Shown: positions 42,801 through 52,500, numbered from the stretch's first letter. The stretch is DNA of 64,000 bases from Nereocystis luetkeana (GCA_031213475.1 JARUPZ010000019.1:6721906-6785905); one strand, 5' to 3'. Notes: generated from the letters alone by a model not told the origin. Program-made: numbers and translations.

Positions 42801-43179
42801 AGTCCTCGTGAGAGGCCTGGGCAGGCACCTCGAGCTGAGGGACGCGGCCCAGCAGCAGGAAGAAGGGCGGAGGGCGCGCGAGGCGGAGGCCTTCGGCGTT
42901 CGCGCGGGGGCGGTGCAGCGCACCCTCCTGGGAGAGACGGTGCTGAAGCCGTTCTATCTCAGCGAGGGGAACAGCAGCGGCTGGTGGGAGGCGAGGAGGA
43001 AGAAGCACGAGGACGAGACCGCGGCGCGGTGCACGTTTAAGCCGTGGACCGTGGAGGGCGAGAGGAGCAAGGTTCTCTCGGGGCTGATGCTGGAGTGGTC
43101 GTTGTGTTCGTCGCCGCCTGGAGGGAGTTGTCGGTCAGATCATGATCCAGATCATCCAGTTCCTCGCCTGCCGTTGTGA
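24812..43179 (+). CDS. Large charged protein with repeated C-T-F-x-P motifs, about 12 exons
   Basis: Exons: 24812-24921, 26668-26952, 28072-29033, 30433-30614, 32799-33089, 34599-34982, 35904-36059, 37702-37844, 38095-38244 (optional), 38668-38829, 41272-41659 (or from 41284) and 42703-43179. Phases match at every junction, giving about 1229 residues (1179 without the optional exon). Residues 1-37 (MNERLEDILGGVEEEIRLAE) form a short charged helix. Residues 38-452 are low complexity: poly-Gly near 257-270 and 379-392, Asn/Ser-rich 305-374. From residue 480 a motif C-T-F-x-P or a variant recurs near 485, 542, 607, 655, 744, 797, 902, 1088 and 1181, separated by Arg/Glu-rich helices such as PLHERLHQEAREREAARA. 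Similar TFRP repeats occur in uncharacterised, often flagellate-lineage protist proteins; function is unknown. The exon 3 start and the 3' end are the weakest points: the last codons run into a GATC-rich repeat, so a further exon could exist. Confidence 0.7.
24922..26667 (+). other. Intron 1 of the CTF-motif gene
   Basis: 1.75 kb with no recognised gene. It holds a degenerate family M MITE (about 25036-25110, ATGTAAGGACCGTATACG ... AAACGGTTATTATGTTTCCG) and several TACCAGGTA-type strings (25014, 25389, 25634). A fragment of family A (ACCTACGGTGGACCTAAAAA) lies near 26310. Confidence 0.5.
26953..28071 (+). other. Intron 2 of the CTF-motif gene
   Basis: 1.1 kb. A G/GTTTTT run lies at 27411-27436. 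Open frames across 27350-27970 on the plus strand have no recognisable similarity. The acceptor used for exon 3 (ACAAAG at 28071) lacks a pyrimidine tract, so an alternative start or acceptor upstream is possible. Confidence 0.4.
29034..30432 (+). other. Intron 3 of the CTF-motif gene
   Basis: 1.4 kb without a recognised gene. It includes two near-direct repeats beginning with CGACAACTGCTTTCTCG-like strings (29110-29290) and a GTTGTT run (29733-29750). A half family M element lies near 30185-30232 (TTATATTCCATACGAATTCG, GGGCCAGAGTGATAC). Confidence 0.45.
31424..31690. mobile_element. Family E hairpin element with GATC-rich terminal inverted repeats
   Basis: The left end (GTCGGACAGATCATCTACAG, with internal repeats of ATCTACAGATC) is mirrored by the right end (GATGATCTGTAGGATGATCT, GTCCGAC at 31675-31681). 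The arms are about 45-60 bp around a unique centre of about 150 bp. It lies in intron 4 of the CTF-motif gene. Confidence 0.7.
31878..32100 (+). repeat. Family C element, 3' portion, with poly-C
   Basis: From CGAGCGGTTCTCAGTAAAAA through CTGCTTGGTCGGCGAAAACT to ACTACGGCCATGCATGACAT, then GAGTTCACCCCCCCC. It diverges from other copies by about 15-20 percent by eye. Sense to the host gene. Confidence 0.8.
32200..32798 (+). repeat. Family C element, near full length, abutting exon 5 of the CTF-motif gene
   Basis: It starts after a C-run with ATAGGTTGGGTTGGCGTCGG and passes the ACGTGAACTAGACAACCAGG and AAATTAAATGAACTCATTGA blocks. It ends ACTACGGCCATGCATGGGAT, then a C-run (32722-32738). A family end lies within 60 bp of the exon 5 acceptor (TATGATAG at 32798). 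Full copies are also at 44957, 54950 (minus) and 59395. Confidence 0.85.
33181..33430. mobile_element. Family E element
   Basis: It begins CATGTGTCGGACCTGATAGA, contains ATAACCTGCCGTTATCAGAT and CATATCCAACCCAGGAAACA, and ends near GATGATCTGGTCGAGG. The central block is shared with 43150-43370 and 58770-59030. Confidence 0.7.
33815..33880. mobile_element. Family M mini-hairpin
   Basis: TAAGGACCGTTTGGACTTCA and, inverted, GCGGTCCTTACGTTTCTGGT form the arms; the right end is TCAGAGTGGTA. Intron 5 of the CTF-motif gene. Confidence 0.6.
34383..34598 (+). repeat. Family D repeat and C-rich tract upstream of exon 6
   Basis: GTGGTCAATGGTCTAATGAC, TAAGGCGAGCAAGAAATGAA, then ACGCCCCCTCC. A second C-rich stretch (34500-34530) and CTTCCCATCTCCATCCAG lead into exon 6. 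Confidence 0.7.
34983..35903 (+). other. Intron 6 of the CTF-motif gene
   Basis: 921 bp with a G-rich tract (35398-35420) and no other structure that I can support. Open frames here have no recognisable similarity. Confidence 0.4.
36060..36980 (+). other. Intron 7 of the CTF-motif gene, left part
   Basis: No recognised repeat. A 137-codon open frame on the plus strand (36461-36874) is rich in Cys and Ser and has no family similarity that I recognise, so I leave it uncalled. Confidence 0.35.
36985..37560. repeat. Palindromic-unit minisatellite, locus 1
   Basis: About nine tandem units of 55-65 bp. Each contains AGTCAGCGCTGACTCAGTAG (with the palindrome TCAGCGCTGA), a second dyad of the type CCTACTAGTAGG, and a spacer GTTAGAAGGGATAACCTAC. 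It lies in intron 7 of the CTF-motif gene. The same unit forms a second array at 47575-47975. Confidence 0.92.
37941..38028. mobile_element. Family M hairpin MITE
   Basis: Left arm GGCGAACGGCAATATAAGGA; right arm, inverted, TCCTTATATTTACGGCCAGA. About 88 bp, ending close to TA dinucleotides. It lies directly upstream of the optional exon 9. Confidence 0.75.
38095..38244 (+). CDS. Optional cassette exon of the CTF-motif gene
   Basis: The acceptor TTTGTTTCAG at 38094 and a weak donor GA/gtgaag at 38244 bound 150 nt that keep frame (phase 2 in, phase 2 out). The translation contains VDAQEKIVKKLAPQEHRVYM and then PLDKCVNVPILLQE, with no CTF motif. Exon 8 also joins exon 10 directly in frame (RKQ-DFINSQRAKE), so this may be alternatively used or not an exon at all. 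Confidence 0.35.
38400..38560 (+). repeat. Family C 3' end fragment
   Basis: CGCTTGGCGCAAGTAATATC, TGCCTGGTCGTTGAAAACTC and GATGCGAGGGTCTACGCATG. Sense to the host gene. Confidence 0.75.
38561..38667 (+). repeat. Family D repeat whose poly-C runs into the exon 10 acceptor
   Basis: CCTCCGTCTCGAAAGGGATG, then GTGGTCAACGGTTAAATAAC and AAGGCAAGCAAAGAATGACT, then a CTCCCCCCCCCCCC tract. The acceptor CGCCCAG ends at 38667, only about 30 bp after the C-run. Confidence 0.8.
38832..38940 (+). repeat. 10-bp minisatellite GTCGAAGTGG
   Basis: About ten units of GATCGAAGTGG/GTCGAAGTAG start two bases after the exon 10 donor of the CTF-motif gene. The reverse strand reads as an open frame of the repeat only. 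Confidence 0.9.
38941..40150 (+). other. Intron 10 of the CTF-motif gene, left part
   Basis: No gene recognised. An AT-rich dyad lies at 39570-39606 (TATACATTATATATCTATTA). Minus-strand open frames at 38998-39454 have no recognisable similarity. Confidence 0.4.
40260..40800. repeat. 174-bp tandem repeat, about three units
   Basis: Units share AACAACCCGGGGACGAAAA, GCAAGGTGTGRAAACCCC and GGCTGA(C/T)CACTGAT. The CCCGGG sites at 40495 and 40669 give a period of 174 bp. It lies in intron 10 of the CTF-motif gene. A B-box-like GGTTCAACCCC at 40271-40281 has no A box. Confidence 0.85.
41660..42702 (+). other. Intron 11 of the CTF-motif gene, with family L copy 2
   Basis: A reverse-oriented family L segment occupies about 42300-42395 (TGACCTGAAACATCCATCCA). 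Otherwise no structure is recognised. A T-run and CCTTCCGG precede the exon 12 acceptor. Confidence 0.5.
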
Positions 43180-43375
43180 GAGGCTGTGCAGGGTCTGCGT
43201 ATGTATGCAGCACATATCCAACCCAGAAAACCTTTGCTGGGTCGTGGCAGAACATGCGGGTCGCCCGCCTGGCAAAATGAGCTAGATCATAAAAATCAAA
43301 CATATCGAACAGATCAGGGATCTACCTGCCCTGAAGAATCTACGTCATCAAGTGGGAACCGTTGAGCTGTTGCAG
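43130..43375. mobile_element. Family E element at the 3' end of the CTF-motif gene
   Basis: GATCATGATCCAGATCATCC, ACATATCCAACCCAGAAAAC and AGATCAGGGATCTACCTGCC match the element at 33181-33430. The predicted stop codon of the CTF-motif gene (43177-43179) falls inside it. Confidence 0.7.
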
Positions 43376-44461
43376 CGCTTCCCTCGGAGACATCGACAGC
43401 AGCAATCATAGCCCAGACGCTTGTCGTAGTCGTAGTCGTAGTCGTAGTCGTAGTCGTGGTTCCTTTCCGGAGGCGCCTTCGACATGATGCGCTCTCTTCG
43501 CAGGACTTATATAGTATGAAGATGTGGAGCCCATCACTAAGGAAACTGCGCGGGTTGGGGGCGTTTGCGCTGGGAATTAGTTGCGTGACTTTTTATTGGT
43601 TGAATTAAACGAAACAAAACGCTACTACTGCCACAGTAGTACTTCTTGGCGCGGGATTGTGATGCCCGAAGTCCCAGGGGTCAAAATCAACGCCGGGCGT
43701 AGCAGGTAGGTACAGCGGGGGGTTGGACTCCGCGGATAGGTAGGTGTTCTTTTTTTGGTTTGGATTTCCCATGTTTTTTACCCTGCGGGTGCCATGAGTG
43801 AGGAAAACGTTGAAGCTTATCGCCATGCTCCACACGACTTAACAATAAAGTAGCGGCACCTGTATATTGCTGGTTGAGTATTGCCGGTCGCTCGTTATAG
43901 ATAGTGCCTGTGGTATCGCTTGGTACAGGCAGGTGGGGTTGATGAGTGCGGCAGTGTGCGGAGTAATTAGTGCCGGTTGCAGCTATGTATAGTGCCGGTA
44001 TTGTTGGCTGGTGGCGCAAACCGGCACTATGATAGAGGGGCCAAAACTACTGTAGTAATATTTCAAGGATAAAAGGATAGTCGTGATTGTCGTGGTGCGA
44101 ACCTGCTGCAGGGCTTTTTGATTGTGATGGGTGTCACGAAGTCCATGCATGGGCCAAAAACAACAGTAACAACCCGGTGGTGACGTGACGCCAGTCATTT
44201 TCCCACCGGGCCGCCTCAAATCATCAAATAATTTACTGTAGCAGTGACGGCAACCTTTATACCGCACCCCCTACTTGAGCGCGATACTCGTGCATTGATC
44301 AACTGACAAGTAATAGTTCTTGTCGTTTTTGGTGTTTCGGTTTTTGCCGTCGCGTCGAGGGTACATACTTACGCGACAGAAACGGAAAAGGGCACCACAC
44401 TCACTCCAAAAAAGGTCAGACTGAAGAGCAAGAATCAGAGGCGTGGGATTTCTGTACATAC
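43180..44461. other. Intergenic stretch
   Basis: It contains a (GTCGTA)n run (43422-43458) and a TGCCGGT-rich block with loose repeats (43880-44030). It should hold the CTF-motif gene 3' UTR if exon 12 is terminal. No gene recognised. Confidence 0.45.
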
Positions 44462-44686
44462 CTGGTACGAATTCAAAAGAGTATCGGACGTAATTGCCAA
44501 GAGTTTTTTCCTCATGGGTTTTCCGTCTGCACTAAATCCCAAACTAATCAACTTAGTTTGAAGCGATTGCTCGTCCCCGATTGCCATGATCCTTGACCGA
44601 TTCTTGACCCCCATTATCGCGATTCTTGTCGACGATTCTTGACCTGGGCCATAGAGTACGTCCGGCGAGGTTTTGAAGGACGACAT
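44462..44686 (-). CDS. Possible first exon of an unknown minus-strand gene
   Basis: ATG at 44686 opens 75 codons (MSSFKTSPDVLYGPGQESST, later QSLQTKLISLGFSADGKPMR) ending exactly at a strong donor, TACCAG/gtatgtac. The composition is protein-like. Four imperfect copies of AAGAATCG or AAGGATC inside it hint at repeat origin. I do not recognise the family and found no partner exon to the left. Confidence 0.4.
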
Positions 44687-44956
44687 TTACTCGTTCGTGG
44701 CCGGTGTGTTACACTGCGTCTAACTCGGTGCTATAATGGTTGCCCGCAGCGGGAGATTCACCCTTCTTGTGACCTTTAGAATATGGTGACGTTTCCGACC
44801 CCACTTCGTCCTTAGTCCCTGCCCCCAGCACAAGTCAACCAAAAACACTTTTTTTTATTCAAGATAGTTTTCCCGGTCTGGTGTATATATTTCAAGAGAC
44901 TATCAAGTGGCACTAACAGCAGTATTTTTATCCCCCCCCCCCCCCCCCCCATTTTA

Positions 44957-45485
44957 TATAGGATGGGTTGGCGTCGGTTGGCAACGACACCGTAAAACAT
45001 GCCGCTCACTACGTGAGCTAGACAACCAGGGTACCGTTTTTTTTTTTTTTTTGGCGGTCACCCACAACCGGTTGTCGAGTTAGATCATTTGTGCGAGGTA
45101 AAGAATCTTTACTTCGCACGATTGGGAATGGTCGCATCATGTAGTGTTCAAGGTACGGCACCCACGAGGCAATTGTATAGTACTCCCATTGCTGTCTCTG
45201 GAAATGCCTACACCGGAAATTAAATCAACTCATTGAAGCTGTCGTCCATATGCAAGTCCGCCTCAAAAGCGGTTCTTAGTAGGATGCAGCTCACCGTTCA
45301 TGCGACTCGCCAGACACCTCACGGCGCTTCGCGCTTGGTGCAAGCAATGTCTGCCTGGTCGGTGAAAACCCGACATGCTCCGTCCCGGCATTGTAGGGAT
45401 GCGAGGGTCTATGGTCATACGACTACGGCCATGCATGAGATCGAGTACATTTCTCCTATCGAGTACCCCCCCCCACCCCCTTGAC
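44957..45485 (+). repeat. Family C element, near full length
   Basis: Preceded by an 18-base C-run (44934-44951) and followed by another (45467-45480). 5' block ATAGGATGGGTTGGCGTCGG; 3' block ACTACGGCCATGCATGAGAT. Intergenic. Confidence 0.9.
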
Positions 45486-45935
45486 CGTAGCACGTAGTGT
45501 TTATGGTACGGCACCCAAGAGGCAGTAAACAGGCACCCAAGATGCAGTTACTCATTACTCCCATCGCTGCCTCTGTAAGTGCCTACACGAAAATTAAATT
45601 AACTCATTGAATCTGTCATCCATACGCAAGTCCGCCTCACAAGCGGTTCTGAGTAGGATGCAGCTCACCCTTCATGCGGCTCGCCGGACACCTCACGGCG
45701 CTTCGCACTTGGTGCAAGCAATGTCTGCCTGGTCGGTGAAAACCCGACGTGCTCCGTCCCGGCATCATAGGGATGCAAGGTTCTATAGTCATACGACTAC
45801 GGCCAAGCACGATATCGAGTATAAAGCCCGACGTGCTCCGTCCCGGCATTGTAGGGATGTCAGGATCCATGGCCATTTTTACTACTACGGCCATGCATGA
45901 CAGACAACGAGAACACCCCCCCCCACACCCCCCCC
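45486..45935 (+). repeat. Second family C element in tandem, with doubled 3' end
   Basis: It begins in the GTAGTGTTTATGGTACGGCA block and lacks the 5' third. It has two successive copies of the terminal segment (45735-45822 and 45826-45902), then C-runs (45915-45940). Confidence 0.85.
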
Positions 45936-46274
45936 CCAAATGAATACAGCCCCATCCTCCGTCGACGGGGTTGTAGACACAATAAAGACGCGAACAAGCC
46001 CAGCTGTTGCTTCTCTATCAACACGAGGGAGTTTTTTATTGCCATGCATCACTACCGTATTTAACTTAAAAAATAAAACACTAAACTAAAATCAACTCTA
46101 CCGCTCTACGTACGCAGGTAGGTAGGGCTACAGCAAACATTCACTCACTACTATGACTTCTTATTAAATAGTACCTGGTAGCTATCTTAGAACTCCGTGA
46201 GAGGCGCGTGCTCGCGCACACGTCCGTCTCGGAAAAAACGAATGCATGTTCGCCCCTTGCTGGTAATACGTGGC

Positions 46275-46720
46275 ACCTTCTATGTCAGGTGGCTAATTCC
46301 ATGCCAAACCTTAACAGCTCATGCTCTGCGCTCGACCCCCTCCCTAGAACAGATGCTGAGGCAGAAATTGGCAAACTCTGTGCCAGGTGGCCAGTTCCAT
46401 GCCAAACAAAAAACTATCTAACGCTCTGCGCTCGATCTCTCGCGCCGAAACACCGCTTTGATACTTAGTTGGATCCAAGAGTTTATCACCTTAAAGGCCC
46501 GACCTACACGCGGAGGCGGGGGAGGGGGGGGGGGGCGAGCGTATTGCATGCCAGAAGTTCAAACTTTGTAATAGGGAAGCATCCCTAGTCCAAAAATCTG
46601 CGACAAGCTATATTCTGTTTGTAGTCAACCGCGAATCTACCTTAAAAGCATAGCAGTAGTCCCTTGGCCCGAAAAAACTGCGACAAGTTTTCCTCTGGTT
46701 GTGGACGACAGCTACAATAA
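46275..46720. repeat. Two adjacent degenerate tandem duplications
   Basis: A roughly 100-bp unit with AGGTGGC(T/C)A(A/G)TTCCATGCCA and GCTCTGCGCTCGA occurs at 46287 and 46384. A roughly 95-bp unit with CTGCGACAAG and TTCCTCTGGTTGTGGACGAC occurs at 46570-46615 and 46660-46710. Confidence 0.65.
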
Positions 46721-47059
46721 TTACGTGAAAGCTTAAGTAAAATCCAACTCGTTTTTTTTTGTTTTGTCGCACATGCTATACTTACAATATCCTTAAACAC
46801 GAAAATGGCAGGGACATTGTATATTTCCACCGGACCAATGAACATATAATAGGAGTCGTGCAGAAGGTCGTGGCAAATAAAGGTACGTACGTATGGTATG
46901 TTTAATATGGCTGCCAATCTAAATGAAAACTACGGATAACAACAACAACGAAAACAAAATCTGCCCAGTTGACCGCCAGACGCGACAAAGAAACGTGTAA
47001 CAATCCCTTGCCCCCCCCCCCCACCCACCACACTCCTTTCCACACATCGGATATATATA

Positions 47060-47250
47060 CCAGGCATATATCTACGGATAGATCAGATAGATGATCTACA
47101 GATCAGACAGACAAATCTACACATAGATATAGATCAGATAGATCACCTAGAGACAGATCATCTAGATCATCTAGATCATCTACAGATAAGATCATCTATA
47201 GATGATCTAGATCCTAACCTGCCGTGCCCTGAAATATCTAAATAATGAAC
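47060..47250. mobile_element. Family E remnant
   Basis: Repeated GATAGATGATCTACAGATCA strings ending in GATCTAGATCCTAACCTGCC, the boundary of the central block seen in other copies. Confidence 0.65.
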
Positions 47251-47554
47251 GGGGTGGGATCGGTGATGATCCCTCCGAAGTGTGCAATTTTTTTATATTT
47301 GGTTACTCCTTTCGATTTCCAACGGTTGGAGTTGCCTTCTACAGCGCCCGAGGGGCGGCCGACATGGCAGAAAGACACCGGAAAGCGGCGTAATCCTCCT
47401 GTACCCTGTGCACTACCAAAGTAAAGTAGCTGCTTTTGCCTTTTAGAAGGTGCGGACAAAAAAGAGAACGCGCAGCACCCAGTCCCCCCCACCCCCCCGT
47501 CCTCTGTCTGAGCATACCCACGATGTTGGACTGGCGTAGGTTTATCGATGATAG

Positions 47555-47975
47555 TGTTTTTTTTCAACATAAGCTATCGTTGGTTGGAAGGGGTATAACC
47601 TACTGCGCTAGCCTACTCAGTCAGCGCCGACTCAGTAGCCTACCTGTTAATACTAGGCTAGAAGGGATAGCCTACTGTTAATAGTCTAGTCTGCTCAATC
47701 AGCGCTGACTGGTTAGCCTACTACTGGTAGGTTAGAAGGAATAACCCACTAGTATTGGCCTAGCCTACTCGGTCAGCGCTGGGTCAGTACCCTACTGCTA
47801 GTATGTTTAGAAGGGATAACCTTTCAGCCTGGCCTTCTCAGTCAGCGCTGACTCAAAGTAGCCTACTAGTCGGCTAGAAGAGGCAACCTACTTACACCAG
47901 CCTACCTCAGTCAGCAGCCGACTCAGTAGCTTACTACCTGGCAGTAGGCTGTCCCTTCTGGCCAACAGTTCTTGC
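47555..47975. repeat. Palindromic-unit minisatellite, locus 2
   Basis: About seven units of the same 55-65 bp repeat as at 36985-37560: CTCAGTCAGCGCTGACTCAG, AGCCTACT, TAGGTTAGAAGGGATAACC. Units drift more here. Confidence 0.9.
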
Positions 47976-48844
47976 CAGCCTGACTCCGTCGGTGCGAAAA
48001 GAAAAATCTCACGTACAGCAGGCTCAGGTACATATATAATGTATATACTTCGAAGTATATGATATCGGTCTCTTATTTTATTTTCAAGAAACTTCTTGCC
48101 AGTCTGATTCGGTCATCGGCACTCGCACCCACGTTCGCCTTGTGAGGCACTGCACGCCCGTCGTGCTGTTGCCGAGGTGAAGAACCTGCCCGCGACGAAA
48201 AAAGAATGGAGCCCCCCCCCCAAAAGAAAGAAATAACAACAAAAAACGTATCGGCGTTGAACGAGCAAACGAAACGAAAGAGCGAACGTGACAGCACGAG
48301 ACAACGACGGGCGACAAGGGTGGGAGGGAGAGTGTAGAGGGACGGGTCAGTCCCCCAAATGAAGAGCGAACATATTTTTACGGCGTTGAACGAGCACAAG
48401 AGCACAATAGCGAGCGAACGGGACGGGCAATGGCAGGCAGGATATAGTGTAGACGGACGTTTATTCAAGCGGCCTAAACCGGGGTCTCTCGCCCTGTAGA
48501 ACATTCAAGTGTTGTATTTGGGCCACGAAGAGACATATGAAGCGACTTGAAAACACCTCCAAGCGTGCTAGAAAGGCAAACGGAGCCAGGCAGGCAGGCA
48601 GGCAAGCAGGCCTCTGGCAACGTGGCGCCAGCTGTCAATTATTCACGGGGCCTACTGGTATCTCATCTATCTGTTTCTGCGTGCGTATCTGCTACCGCCC
48701 CCCTCGGTGGGCGGTATGGATACCGCCTGGCGAAAAAAAGAGGGCGTTACAAAAAAAGCCTAGCGAAGAGGTATCCCGTTTATGTATACATTTATATATA
48801 TATTATATACGAGTATATAAGACCAACTTTTACGGCCAAAGTAG

Positions 48845-49290
48845 AACAATTACCACCGCTATGGGCCACCGCTATTCTATTCGGCCCGCATGCTATTAGT
48901 CACCGCTATTGGACGCCGATAATGGCCACCACTAATTTAACCACCGCTATTGGCCATTGCGGCCACCGTTCTTGGCCATTGGCCACCGCTACTGGCCATC
49001 GCTATTCGTCACCGCTATTGGCCACCGCTATAGGCTACCGATATCGGCCACCGCTAACGACCATCGCTATCGCCGCTATGGGCCACCGCTATGGGCCACC
49101 GCTATGGATCACCGCTATGAGCCACCGCTATGAGCCACCGCTATGGGCCACCGTTGTTGGCCCCCATTACTGGCCACCGCTATTGGTCACCAGGGCTATT
49201 GGGCACCGCAATCGGCCACCTCTACTGGCCACCGCCATCGACCACCGCTATTGGCCACCGTTATTGACCACCGCTACTGGCCGAATAGGT
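48845..49290. repeat. 12-bp minisatellite GGCCACCGCTAT
   Basis: About 35 units of GGCCACCGCTAT/GGCCATCGCTAT with occasional skips. The open frame through it on the plus strand reads the repeat and is not a gene. Confidence 0.93.
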
Positions 49291-49539
49291 TTTGGCGAAA
49301 CAAATCGTGTGCCCGTACCCGACAGGCGTGACATACACAACTTGAATTACAGCAACTAAAAACATGCCGCGCTATACAAAACGTAAAGTAGTCTCGCACG
49401 ACTTCTGCCAAGCTGATTTTACCCGACGAATACTCCTTCGATCTCACAGCTTCGCTGAAGTGTCTTACGATAAAAAAATTACAATTAAGAACAAGAACAA
49501 AAGCGAGAACAAAAAACAAAAAAAACATGCCACCCTCAC

Positions 49540-52500
49540 TTGCGCCTGAACGAGCCCCCCACCCATAATCTTCCGCGTCTCCACCAGATGCACTTCGCCG
49601 TCAGCGGTTTGGGTGCTGGTTGAAATCACGACCCCCCCGAGCTGTTTCCGTTTTTGCAAGGATGCCGTGCATTGCATGCTGCCGAAGATAGTCTTCGTGG
49701 TCTTGACCTTGTCGAGTTCGTAGCTGCGAGAGCCGTCGCGGACATAGAGATGTGTGTGGGGGAAGGCTCTGATGAATAAAAGTCGGAGTTATATACATAG
49801 CAGTAGGGGTGTTGCCCTCGATGAAATGCATTCTGAGCGCTGTTCTCAGTTGCCTGTTTTTTTTTGTTGTGCGGTCGCAGTTGGAGTTGTGGTGAGAGTG
49901 TCACGAGAGAGACCAGTCGGGACCGGCGCAGACGGCACCCCAGCAGGCGGGGTTTGGCCGATGTTCGTCGTGGTTTGTACAGAGCGTTCGACTGGCTAGA
50001 AAAAAACTGCTTCGTGTTGTTGGTATTTGTAGTGATGCACCAGACTCTTTCACAGCCTACTCTTACTGGAAGAGTGGGAATGACGAACGTGACAGATCTA
50101 CGGCGGCTGCCGCAGTGGTCTACCGCGGGGTTACTTGATATTGCGCTTGTACGCACGACGGTTACGAAGTAATCGGTTTAACTGACAGCTGACGTGCATC
50201 TTTTAGTTTATTAATAAAAACTAATCGACAGGCGAATAGGCAGAAGATGTCTGTACCAAAGAGAGGATCGCAACTTAAAAGTGAAACACTTTCCGACTTG
50301 AAGTTGATACTGCGGCTGCCGTGTAGGTTAGAAGATAGTGCCAGTTGCGAGTCTTGAGTTGGGTACCTGATTTAGAAAGAGCCCAATCGAGTGTTTTCTT
50401 TGGGGGGGTTATCTCCCTTTTACTTTCCAGGTTCTGGACAAACCGTGGTCGCATGTATGTGTCGTCCCTTCTCCGCTTTATTTTTATCGCCCAGACGGTT
50501 CAGCATTCCCGACTGCTCGTTGATATTCGTCAAGTGTTGCCAACTAACAACCCTATGAAACAAGAAAAAGTTATTTTAACTCATTCCTGCTGCGGGGACC
50601 ATTGTGCAAAACTCAATGTGGTACAAGTATCTATACTCGTCCGTGCAACGCGTGGTGTTGTTACAACAGCAACAGTACGGTACAACTCTGACCCGAAATA
50701 TAAACAAACGCCGTTTGATATCGGTCTCAGAGTCCAAAGGGGTGTTATATTTTCGGTCAGCGAGGTATCTTGGTACAAGAGCAGTATGTTATCTACCCTC
50801 GTTCGTGTGGTGTCTGTCCAACCAGAGTATATGGTATCTATACTCGTTTGTGCTCGAGTGATCCGCGCGGGGCATGCTTTTCTTGTCCTCGTACGGCTCT
50901 GCGGTCAGAGAGCTGACGACGCTCTGCCATCGCTCGTCGCGCGCTTGCTCCTCCTGCTGTGTCGCCCTGAAGGCACGTTCTTGTGTACTTGTGGTGTTGG
51001 TACAGCAGTATGCGGCCAGAGAGCTGACGCTCTACCATCGCTCGTCGCGCGCTCACATGCGCTTGTGTACTTGTGGTGTTGGTACGGCAGTATGGTATAT
51101 ATACTCGCTCCTGCTCTGTCGCCCGGAAGGCATGCTCTTGTGCACTTACTTGTGGGTGATTGTTGGCACAGCAGTATGACGGTATCTATACTCGTTCAGT
51201 CCTCGCATGGTTGAGCCTCTCGAGTGGTGTTTGTTGGTACAGTATGGGTATGGTGTGGTACGCGGTACGGTACGGTGTGGCATGGTGTGCGGTATGGCAC
51301 GGTAAGTGATATCGTATGTTGGTATGATACGATGGTACGGTTTGATATACTATATGGAAAAACCACGGTATGTGATATGGTATGTTGGCGGTATGGTGTG
51401 ATGGTACGGTGTGGTGGATGAATATTGCCTGATGGTATGGCATGTTTCAGTATATAAGGTCCGTGAGAGCCGAATACGTCTTACGAATATCATCTGTAAC
51501 GACATTATATATCGACCATTGGAACGTACTAATATAAGGTCGAAAGTACAAGGCATGCGGACAGACGGACAGACGGACAGACTGACAGACAGACAGACAC
51601 ATTCGCAATTACCAAAACAGAGACTCAGTGTTACAAACTGAGACTACTGTGGGGTTGATATTGGGAAACGTTTTGATTCAAAATGGTTGATATTAAGCCC
51701 ACACAAAATCCTCATCAAACTACCGCGAAACTTCCCCGACAAATTTCCCTGGCGGTCGGGTCTAGATAGAGCTATAGGGCTATAAAATTGAGGACCTTCA
51801 ACAATCTGGGAGAAGGGATCTTTAGGTTGGTAGGCTGTTCGGATGTTTTGGTTCCTGTTGGGATCAAGGTACGGGCGAAGACCCAACCCAACCCCTGACT
51901 CTAACCCTAACCCTAACCCTAACCCTGACCCCAAACCGCACCCAAAACGGGCTAAAACTCGCGATAAACGCGGCTACGCCGAGTTTGCATCGAACCAGGA
52001 AATTTCTCAGTTGCGGACGACGATTCCGAAGTGCAGACCACGCTACACTTTTTTCAAGTAAAAAACATCCCTAAAGATCCCTTCTCCCAAACTGCTAAAC
52101 CTACTCATAAAATTAGGGTCAGGGTTTTGCCCGTTTAGGACCGCAATCCTGTTGCGAGGATAATTTTCTTGGAAATAGACTGAGATATAAGTTACTGTAC
52201 AGTGCGGTGTCGTAAGGGCCGTTTTCGTCGGAGAGCTCTTTTTCCAGAATTCCAGGGGGATTTTTCGCGCATTTTGGGCTATCTTCCAGATTTTCCTGTT
52301 TTTATTTTTCCAAACATATGAAATTTAACTTTCCAGAATGTCACAAATCGTGACAGAAGGCCTCCCCGTATCGTGATACATTTTCCCGAAGTTTTCAAAA
52401 TTTGGAACTTTAGGGGGATACGCTCTCCGACAATAACGACCCTAGGAGGGTTGAAGCCAATCAAGTATATTTCAACCATTGTGTCAAATCTCAACGTTTT

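Larger units (their letters stand above)
44687..49539. other. Repeat-dominated stretch left of the calycin-like gene's visible exons
   Basis: The last exon or exons of the minus-strand calycin-like gene should lie here, but I could not identify them. One weak candidate on the minus strand, 47253-47438, reads LLYFGSAQGTGGLRRFPVSF to a stop, and its phase would fit after an AAAAGCAG acceptor. Nothing else coding is seen. Confidence 0.35.

Noticed and set aside
46987..47010. Possible last exon of the calycin gene on the minus strand (VTRFFVA)
   Set aside because: It resembles the family's final strand, but there is no pyrimidine tract or convincing acceptor next to the G-run, so it stays uncalled.
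51899..51928. Chromosome end or telomere
   Set aside because: Only four CCCTAA units, internal to a dispersed element with inverted ends and single-copy sequence on both sides.
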